Positions 56,473 to 64,000 of a stretch of DNA of 64,000 nt are shown here, piece after piece. The notes below the pieces were generated by a model. That model ran no database searches. It saw only the letters and a program-made list of their open reading frames with translations, and was not told where the DNA came from. The translations under genes and the position numbers were made by a program. Position 1 is the first letter of the stretch, and every line of letters starts with the position of its first letter. The DNA is from Zasmidium citrigriseum. Lineage: Eukaryota; Ascomycota; Dothideomycetes; Mycosphaerellales; Mycosphaerellaceae. The DNA lies in assembly GCA_002786025.1 (NCBI GenBank), contig NHNW01000092.1:1-64000 (forward strand), read 5' to 3'.

Positions 56473-57918
56473 ATGCATTTCCATACACTGGTTCGACGTC
56501 TGCTATTCAGTCTCTCTCGCTTCTCGTTCTCCTTCCCGTGTTCAGCGCGCATCCATATCTCCTCCTACATTGAGGAAGCAAGCCTCCCGCGCTACTCGCA
56601 GAAGCGCTACTATCCGATGCGTCCGGGAAAGTGTCTTGTGGATCGCTACAAGGTCATTGCGAAGCTCGGGTATGGCGCCTACTCAACCGTCTGGCTTGCA
56701 CGTGATAAGGAGTCTGTTTCTCAGTTACCTTTCTTCGAGCTATAACGCTGACCTGGAGCAGAGAGAACTCCTACGCCGCCATCAAGGTCTTCATCCAAGA
56801 GGACTCGGTCGCTTCGCCGGTCCTGGCCGAACTTGAGAACATGCAGCGACTCATGTACTGTCCCAAAGATCACGCAGGAGCAGCGGTAGCTCGACTTCCA
56901 CACGATGTCTTTCAGCTTGCAGGCTCGGTGGGCTTTCATCATTGTGCCGTATTCAAGCCGCAAGGATGTAGCCTCTGGACCCTTCATCACTTGTTCCCAG
57001 ACTCGAGACTCCCTCGCGAGTTCGTCAAAGTTGCAGTCCGCTACCTCCTGACATGCATCAACTGGGTCTATCTCGACGCTGATATGATTAATACCGGTGA
57101 GTGCAACGTCTGCAAGCGCAGTCTCTCAATTGCATATCTAATAACATCTGCGCAGACATCACCTCGACCAACGTCCTGACCCAGGCGGCGAATCATTACC
57201 TCTTTGCTGCTATCGAGCAAGAAGAAGAGCGTAGACCAAGCACTCCTACCACGGTCGGCGATTATCCGGTCTACCAGTCTCGCGGACAGCTACGCAACAT
57301 TCTCGATCTCACGGGCGCAGTATACTTGACCGACTTTGGCTCGGCATGCTCAGCATCTGCGAATCAGACAGAATGGCGTATGCCAGATACTTACCAGCTC
57401 CCGAAGTCTTAATGGGGGTTCCTTGGGGCTGTCAAGTGGACGTGTGGTCCATCGGAATTCTCATATGTTCTCCAGCGTCATCGTGGCATCCTCTACTGAC
57501 ACGTTGTCAGGCCCTGGAGCTCATGGAAGGTCGCAGTCTATTCAATCCAATCGACTACCAACAGGGCCAATACGTACGTCCTCTGGCACTTGCTCAGTAC
57601 ATCTCCGTGCTGGGCCCACCACCAATGTGGATGATCGAGGAGAGTCAGAGTACAGACATCCCGAACTACTTCGACAAGCAAGGTACGCAACCTCCTCAAA
57701 ATGAATACAAAGCCAGGACTGACTTGAACGGCACAGGCGAATGGATCGGCGAAGTTCCCATTCCAGACTTTTCGCTCGAGCATTGGCTCAGTGGACTTCC
57801 AGTCGGTGAAGAGAAGGAAAAGTTCATCAGCTCCATGCGTCGAATACTCGTGTGGGACTCTATGGAGCGGGCCACATCATTTGATCTGCTGCATGACGAG
57901 TGGACGAATATTGCATGA
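56473..57918 (+). pseudogene. SRPK-like protein kinase with a frameshift in the activation segment
   Basis: Exons 56473..56711, 56762..57096 and from 57156 read as an SRPK-like kinase: EEASLPRYSQKRYYPMRPGK, KLGYGAYSTVWLARD (P-loop), YAAIKVF (Lys), DMINTDITSTNVL (catalytic loop, Asn where His or Arg is usual) and YLTDFGSA (DFG). Around 57391-57400 the conserved Tyr-Arg-Ala-Pro-Glu-Val segment is broken. The upstream frame runs ...PDTYQLPKS to a stop, while APEVLMGVPWGCQVDVWSIG continues in the +1-shifted frame, as if one base of the Arg codon were missing. Downstream frames continue to 57918, with a likely intron at 57682-57735. Either a decayed gene or a sequencing error. Confidence 0.75.
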
Positions 57919-58298
57919 GGAAATTTCTGCGTCGAAGGACGTGAGTGTGGCTCTGGTAAGAGGCGAATGACCTGTGCATTACCCTTCATTTAGTCAACGG
58001 CAAGTTGTATTCTGAGATTTCGTGCGTCCTGACTCAGCTGTGTGATGGCTGGCTATGTGCGCTGGGCTTACGACTTACCAACGCCTTGGTATACTTTCAT
58101 CGCTACCGCTTCGACAGCCTTGCGGTGGTCAGCAAATCCTGAAATTTATGCCTGCACTCGAAAAAAGTCGTCGGACAATAAAAGTCACCACCCTGTCCAC
58201 CTTTGCCTCTCCTCTGCAGATCGAACAGCTTTACCAAAACCCTCAAGAAAGCGGAACCAACTTGTTCGAACACTACAGCTCCCAACACAATATTCAAC
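57919..58298. other. Intergenic
   Basis: 380 bases between the kinase locus and the next plus-strand gene. No feature was recognised beyond presumed 3' and 5' flanks. Confidence 0.4.
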
Positions 58299-58874
58299 AT
58301 GACGCCCGCAACTCAACCCACCCGCACACTGAGCCGCTCGCACATCTCCGGCCTTGATATCAACTGCAGCCACGGCGATCCAGCATCGACCTACAACGTC
58401 GAGAAAAGACACATGCAGCCTCGCTATGTCCCTCTCGATCTCGAGAAGCGCACCCAAGACCAGGCTACCGCCGTCGAAGTGCCGAAGTACATGGGCAACA
58501 ATGCGATCGCCGAGAAGAAGATCGCCGAGCAGAAAGATGAAGAAGACGAGCGACGGATAGCAACTACAACTTCCAAAGATGTGGCATCCGAGGATCATCC
58601 ATCGACTACACACCCTGCAGGTCGACACACGATGCCTCGATATCTACCACTCGATCTCGACCCAGAATACATGCAGCAGAAGGCTCTTGAGAAAACCAAG
58701 ATGGAGGAGACGAAGGGCACTCTAATAGAGAGTGTTGAGGTCAAGCAAGATCAAGCAAAGCCGCGCAAGTTGAGACACGTCGATTCGAAGTGCGAACTCC
58801 CTCACCAGGGTAAGTCTGCCACTTCGTCAGAACGGAGCTAGCACTGACACTCTGTGGCAGAGTACTTGCTGTAA
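58299..58874 (+). CDS. Small hydrophilic protein with repeated RYxPLDL motif
   Basis: Two exons, join(58299..58809, 58861..58874), give 174 aa. The last exon codes only for the final EYLL residues. The start is MTPATQPTRTLSRSHISGLD. Two copies of a motif are seen: KRHMQPRYVPLDLEKR (about residues 43-58) and GRHTMPRYLPLDLDPEYM (about 107-125). The rest is charged and likely disordered. It has no signal peptide. The family was not recognised. The short last exon follows a strong gtaagt donor and keeps frame, but transcript support would be welcome. Confidence 0.6.
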
Positions 58875-59457
58875 GCGCACATGAATATGGCTTCTCGATA
58901 GTCTTATGGGGACGAGGAGAGACGCCAGGACGGAGTGTGAGCAAAAGAAGGACTAGTACACAGTCTTTTGTGGCTCCGGTGCTAGTGGCTCTGAAGTTGC
59001 GATGGTTGTTGCGCGTTTTGAGCGAAAGTAGAGTCGTGAGAAAAGCGATGGCAAGGTTGCGATGTAATATGAGATGGACTAAGTCATGATTTCTGAATCC
59101 ATTCATGTGCTCGAAGATGTTCCAGCTTATCCTTGCTAATACCCATTGCCTCCTCCATCAAAAGCCTTGTGTCCTGTGCACTGCCTCGTGGTTAATGCCG
59201 AATCCATTCTTGCTGCTTACGAGACTCATGACAAGATGAGCGATTTTCCAGCTGTCGCCTCCAGGCTTCGGCGTGACTTCTTGGCCTGATGGTATGGCCT
59301 TGGCAGTACCACCTGTCACAGCCTCGTGATGAGCGACTTTTGCCGGACACATGATCAACACACAGCGTACATAAGACCGTACTCTCGCCTCTTCTCTTTC
59401 TTGTCCTTCTGCTTCATTTTTCACATCCAGCGAGAAACATCATCGAGATCCTACATC
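58875..59457. other. Intergenic
   Basis: 580 bases with no recognised coding, RNA or repeat feature. It includes the promoter of the 59458 gene. Confidence 0.4.
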
Positions 59458-59995
59458 ATGGCAGACGAAACGCAACCACTACTTCCATCCGATCTCGAGA
59501 AGGGTGGGCAGGACGAACATGAGATCACTTCAGAGTTCTGCCGCAGCCGCCATCCCGTCTACATCGATGGCTTCTATGTCCGAACTCCCGAACACCTCAC
59601 CGCTGCCGATGTCAAGAAGCACAATGACAGGGCTCTCTTCTACACTCGTATCCGTAAGTCTACCACACCTCTCCTCAAATACAGCTCCCTAACATCCCGT
59701 CGCAGACTACCTGCTCTGGGCTCTCATCATGCTCCTCGGCTGCTTCTTCTTCATTCTTAGAGATGTCGACACTATCCCCTTCGAATGCGTACTCGATCAA
59801 GATACCTTGAACAAACTCGAGTTCTTCGCCAAGATCTTGATGGCGATCGCTTCCTGTCATACTTTTGGCGATGCCTTCAAGAGTCTGATGTGGAATGCGG
59901 AGAGGGAAAAGTTCTCTCGCTCTTGGTTCTGTGTCTACAACGTGGTTCCGCCGGTGTTTGCGGTTGTTACTGCGTGGATCTTCACTGTTGGTTGA
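59458..59995 (+). CDS. Small two-span membrane protein, unknown
   Basis: Two exons, join(59458..59653, 59706..59995), give 161 aa. The N-terminal 65 residues are hydrophilic with an acidic di-leucine-like start (ETQPLLPSDLEKG), as in endosomal or vacuolar membrane proteins. Hydrophobic helices are YLLWALIMLLGCFFFILRD and VYNVVPPVFAVVTAWIFTVG. The loop between them has DTIPFECVLDQDTLNKL. The family was not recognised. Canonical splice sites join CGTATCC to ACTACCTG in frame. Confidence 0.7.
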
Positions 59996-60523
59996 CCTTG
60001 TAAGATCACTGCATGAGAGCTGGGCGACGTTTGGCACTGAAGACCGCTCTTGTGAACTTAGGTCAATGGAAGCAGAAGTAGCCAGTGTTTGAAAACGAGA
60101 GTTTGGAATTCTACCTCGCGGTTGACTTTTCCAAAAACGCCGCATGACTTCCCAAGTCCATGGTAAGCCCCTGGCGCTACCGCTTTTCACAGCCTTGTGA
60201 CCCCTGAGTTCTCCACCGCACAAGGGACACTTTCGGGTAAGCTGTGAAGCCTCTTCATCCTTTTGCAACTTTCCACGGAACGCTAGCGGATGTACGAAGT
60301 ATGCGAAGCTATGTGTCTCAGTATTCCTCGCAAGTCGCTGGCTCGGCCCTGATATGCTTACGTCCTGCCAATGCAATACAAGCACATGATGTCGCTACCG
60401 GTCTTCTAGTCCTCGCAGCTAGGTGACCATTTTCTCGCACGAAAATCCCTCCAACCAATTCTTTTCCTCTCTTCAAACCACTCTCATCCCAAACAACAGC
60501 GACGCACACCACCATCAAGCACC
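59996..60523. other. Intergenic
   Basis: 530 bases. A minus-strand frame here is open and contains a KCPLCGGELRGHK stretch, but it runs on antisense through the gene at 59458 and has no other family features, so I treat it as chance. Confidence 0.4.
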
Positions 60524-60801
60524 ATGGCATCTCCACCACAACCCGCCATCCTCGAGATGCTCGAACAGATCAAAGCGACCAAGAACGTCATCGACAACAC
60601 TCAAGCCGGCGCCAAGCAGTCCGACTTGAAGCAGCCCAAGCGACCAAAACTTGCCATTCGGGCCTCACACAAAGCGGTGGTACGTGTGCACTCCTCAATG
60701 ATGATTCGGGAAGCAGAAGGGACAAGATAGTGACATGGATGCTGACGAGGCAGATTTTCGACTCGAATGAGTGGATCCCGCCGAGCTGCACGATTCTTTG
60801 A
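60524..60801 (+). CDS. Very small hypothetical protein
   Basis: Two exons, join(60524..60679, 60754..60801), give 67 aa. The start MASPPQPAILEMLEQIKATK is followed by a helical, polar region and a basic segment (KQPKRPKLAIRASHKAV). After the intron comes IFDSNEWIPPSCTIL. The donor gtacgt and acceptor gaggcag are good. No domain was recognised. It could be a small nuclear or DNA-associated protein given its charge, but that is speculation. Confidence 0.45.
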
Positions 60802-60975
60802 GATGCGGCATGACAGTCGATCATTTGGGAAGGGAGGAAGTTGGGGCGTAGGAACATCTGAACTGAGCGTGGAGATGGCTGGTTGCAATGATCAAGATGA
60901 TCTCTCGGCGAGCGGAGGCATGTCTTCATACAATCACGCAAGAGCCATCCAAGATTCATACCGCACTCCTTACCA

Positions 60976-63433
60976 CTAAATAGTCAACGTCCCCTCCGTC
61001 TGCAAATCCCTCGAGCTGGCACCAACGTAGATTCCATACTCCCCGTCCGCAATAGCCCACTTCTGCGCCTCAACATCCCAATAACTAAGATCTCTCCTGC
61101 GCAGTGCAAAAGACACCTCTTTCTCCTCACCCGGCTGCAACATAACCTTGTCGAAACCCCTCAACTGCCTCGGTGGCTGAGCAGCGACAGCGGGGTAACT
61201 GACATATAGCTGTGCGACTTCAGCGCCGGCGACAGAGCCGGTGTTCTTGACGGAGGAGGTGACGGTGACGATCTCGTCGAAGAGATCTTTCTTGCCGCCG
61301 ACGGTGAGGACTCCGGATGGGTATTTCTGGGACAGGGCGGCTTGGTCTGTGACAGACACCTTGAGGTTACTGTGGGAGAAGGTCGTGTACGAGAGTCCGT
61401 AGCCAAAGGCATACCGTACGGTCATGTTGTTTGCGTCGAAGTAGCGGTAGTCGACATGCACGCCCTCGGCAAAGTCACATTGCGCGGTGTAGCAGATACT
61501 GACGGGGTAGTCTGTCTCGTTCTTGGCGATGGTATAGATTAACTTTCCACTTGGGTTGACATCGCCATAGAGGACGTCTGTGATTGCGTTGCCGCTTTCT
61601 TGGCCGAGGAGGGAGCCGTAGACGACGGCGGTGATGTTTTCGTTCTCGATCCAGTTGTCCACGAGGCGGGCGCCGGCGGTGTTGATTACGACGATGGTGT
61701 TGTTGCAGTTGGAGGCCACGGTGGTGATCATGTCGTCTTGGTCGGTGTGGTAGAGGACGGTGCGGTCAGCGCCTTCGCCCGAGGCGGAGTTGATGAAGAC
61801 CAGGCAGACGGCGGAGTCAGTGGCGTAGTTTTCGTACGAGGGAGTGAGAGCTGTGCCGGTGCCGCTGATGCTCATACCACCACCGCCGCCACCCATGCCC
61901 ATGGATGAGTTAGAGCTGCCGCCGTCGGTAGGTGCATCACCACCCCCCGGCATGCCGCCGGTCGAGTTTCCTCCCATGCTTGGCATACCACCGCCAATAC
62001 CTCCACCGAAGCCAGAGCTTGAGCTGGAAGTGTAGGTATCGTTCATAATATATCTGATCATGCTGCCATCAGCCCTGGCTCTCGCGGCGATGGCTTCGTA
62101 GGGAGAGACAGCGTATGTCAGCGAGCCCTGACCACTGCCACAGCCGGTGGTGAGATGGCCGTCATACGGATCATCCATTCCCATGACGCTGAAAGCCTGG
62201 TTAGGACCAGCCATACCTGGACCAGCGTGAGCACCAAACAAGCTGATGACAAGAGGCTTCTGGAGCGGAAGGCCACGTCCATCAGAGTTCTCATTCTTCA
62301 GCAGGACGAGAGATTCCTGCGAAATGTTGCGAATGAGCTTGGCGTGGTCGGCTCTGACATCGCGGTATTCGGTGGTGGCTGCTTCGGATGGCTGCTTGCC
62401 ATCGTCAAGACTGGCGTAGTAGTAGCCGATGACGTTACGGATCGCCATGTCGTCAAGGCGGGCTTGAGTGAATGATCCATTCGAAATGCCAGCATCGAGA
62501 ATGTCCGAACTCCAGTAAGAGCTTGAGCCGTAGTCCAGACCGGCGTTGGCAGAACCGTATGAAGTGGACTGAGAGCCGACATCAGGCATGACCATGCCGG
62601 GAAAGCCGAGCTCTGTCTTCAAGAGACCGCTGAGGACGCTGCTGCTCTCGCAGGATCCAGTGCCGTTCACAGAGTTCATGGCACACATTACGGCGCCCAT
62701 ACCAGCATGGACGCCATCAGCGAAGGGCCACAGGTATAGCTCATGCATGGTCTTGTCATTGGCGTTGCTCGAGTAGACGGATGTCGTGGAAGAGGAGAGG
62801 CCGGCAGATCGGTTCGTCTCCTGCTCGTTAAGGATAAAGTGGCGGCCAATGGTGACGACACCTGCTGAGTTCATGCCCTTGACGGCCTTCTCCATGGCGA
62901 TGCCGTTAAGGTATGGGTCCGGAGCGAAGCCCTCTGCGTCTCGACCGCCGTAGGGTGTGCGACCAAATGGACCTGCCACGGGGCCGTTGATCACTGCGAA
63001 GGTGTGTCAGCGTAGTAAACTTTGATCGTCGACATCGCATACAATTGTAACCCATCATGTAGAACTCCTTGCCACTGGCTTTGGCCTCAGCTTCGAAGTG
63101 CTCCCGGTTCCAAGTCATGGCGAGTGCGCCACCGATGGGGAAGGCAGAGACGTAGTACTGCTGGTTGATACCGGCAAAGCCATCCTTGTTGGTCAGAGCT
63201 GTCCAAGAGACGCTGCTGTTGGTGCCGTTCGATGAGACGCTGCCACCAGTGATGATGGAGATCTTCTGGGCGTTAGTGAGCTGAGCCACGAAGGCCTTTG
63301 CCTTCTCATAAGCATCTTGGTATTCCCCGAGATCAACGCTGCCAGAAGAAAGAAGGGAAGCTGAAGATGAGTTTGTGGCCGATGCAGCACCGAGCAGGCC
63401 AAAGGCTGCTGCCAACGTGCTGAAGCCCTTCAT
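60976..63433 (-). CDS. Secreted GH3 beta-glucosidase
   Basis: Two exons, complement(join(60976..62993, 63043..63433)), give 802 aa. Signal peptide: MKGFSTLAAAFGLLGAASA. The N-terminal barrel has DGFAGI-type, GPFGRTPYGGRDAEGFAPDP, GRHFILNEQE and LGFPGMVMPDVGS segments. The last holds the Asp nucleophile, near residue 265. The C-terminal parts include QESLVLLKNE, GQESGNAITDVLYGDVNPSG, FGYGLSYTTF and a fibronectin-III-like end. A Gly/Ser/Met-rich insert lies at about residues 455-505. The usual Lys-His of the substrate site reads Arg-His, and SDW reads PDV. It hydrolyses terminal beta-glucosides from cello-oligosaccharides or plant glycosides; the substitutions may alter specificity. Confidence 0.92.
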
Positions 63434-64000
63434 GATGGAAGAACTCTCGAAGACAGAAGCAAGAAAAGAGCGACGAGGAAAGACTGAACACGAGTTGAAG
63501 ACTTACGATGTCCTCCTACTCGGTATATTTATGTCCCGCCGAGCCGGTTCTCGAGCCGCGTAGTCGATTGCATTGCGATGCCGCTGGAGCTGCCGTCAAC
63601 ATCTGAAACCTCTGCAAGGCTCCCTGAATCTGACGATTGTCGTCTAGCCAAGCTTGAGGTGCTTGATCAGTGCCGGCAGGACACCGGGATCGCCATCTCC
63701 ACGTAGGCTAGGAGGTAGTCCTGGAATGGCGGATGGCGAAGACCACATAGCCCGACATGGGCAGACTTCAGGAACATCCTCTGAATCTCGTCCTGCGGCT
63801 ATTTGGTGGAGGCCATGGCCTTTGAGTGCACTGAGTATCCGGACTATTCGCTTTTCGTGATCGCATGCTCCATGTTGTGGTGTATCTGGTGGAATGGGAT
63901 GGAAAAGAAGCTGACGACGCCGTGAAAAGATTGAGGAGACGTCGTGGACGCTGACGCACGCACCATCTTAGGGCTTCGGCGAATTCCAACCGAGATAAGA
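63434..64000. other. Upstream region of the beta-glucosidase to the window edge
   Basis: 570 bases. A TATA-like tatatttatg occurs near 63522, upstream of the minus-strand beta-glucosidase start. No other gene can be supported; a gene continuing beyond the window edge cannot be ruled out. Confidence 0.4.

Noticed and set aside
57376..57396. A 20-nt GT-AG segment that would repair the kinase frame
   Set aside because: It is far below the minimum intron size for splicing; a missing base explains the pattern better.
59675..60385. Minus-strand frame with KCPLCGGELRGHK, resembling a zinc motif
   Set aside because: Only one cysteine pair, no second pair at a suitable distance, and the frame runs antisense through the spliced gene at 59458-59995.

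Overview
The window is the end of a chromosome from a filamentous ascomycete (Pezizomycotina). It opens with about 19 telomeric CCCTAA repeats. The genes have short GT-AG introns (41-89 nt), fungal Zn2Cys6-type regulators and heterokaryon-incompatibility (HET) genes. The first 6 kb carry an extreme repeat-induced point mutation (RIP) signature. A plant-associated or saprobic Dothideomycete would fit, but that is a guess; no species marker was recognised.

Layout. 1-113: telomere. 114-5960: AT-rich DNA in which I found no CpA or TpG. It contains a 38-bp perfect palindrome next to the telomere, a 21-bp tandem array, an inverted interstitial telomere-like tract and a RIP-killed Ty3/gypsy chromovirus pol gene. 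The signature stops abruptly at 5960. 6-19 kb: a secreted carboxylesterase, three fungal transcription-factor-like genes, a bZIP regulator and two divergent paralogues of a His-rich hydrophilic family. 19-31 kb: genes that look like an aromatic/phenolic-ester catabolic or detoxification group: an MDR quinone-reductase-like protein, intradiol dioxygenase, CMD/AhpD-like protein, SnoaL-like protein, ToxD/LovC-like oxidoreductase, second carboxylesterase, Dal5-type MFS transporter and SAM methyltransferase. 31-51 kb: a secreted Cys-rich protein with a possible GPI anchor, a P450 and four HET-domain genes. One HET gene is split by a 441-bp element with terminal inverted repeats and an 8-bp target duplication. 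Housekeeping genes appear here too: a DCAF11/LEC14B-type WD40 protein, Sec61-gamma and an FSH1-type serine hydrolase. 51-64 kb: an alpha/beta hydrolase, a secreted protein with dibasic processing sites, a tandem duplicate pair of unknown family, a frameshifted SRPK-like kinase, several small unknown genes and a secreted GH3 beta-glucosidase.

How the genes work together. The 19-31 kb group could take up an aromatic ester (MFS), hydrolyse it (carboxylesterase), open the catechol-type ring (intradiol dioxygenase) and process the products (CMD-like, SnoaL-like and MDR enzymes), with regulators close by. The HET genes are typical of fast-evolving self/non-self loci near chromosome ends. The most noteworthy signals are total CpA/TpG exhaustion with a sharp edge, the frame-preserving element in a HET gene, a UGA-CUA leaky-stop context followed by an acidic in-frame extension in the WD40 gene, and the one-base frameshift in a kinase activation segment. 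Exon coordinates are read from splice consensus, reading frame and family similarity; no alignment or transcript data were available.
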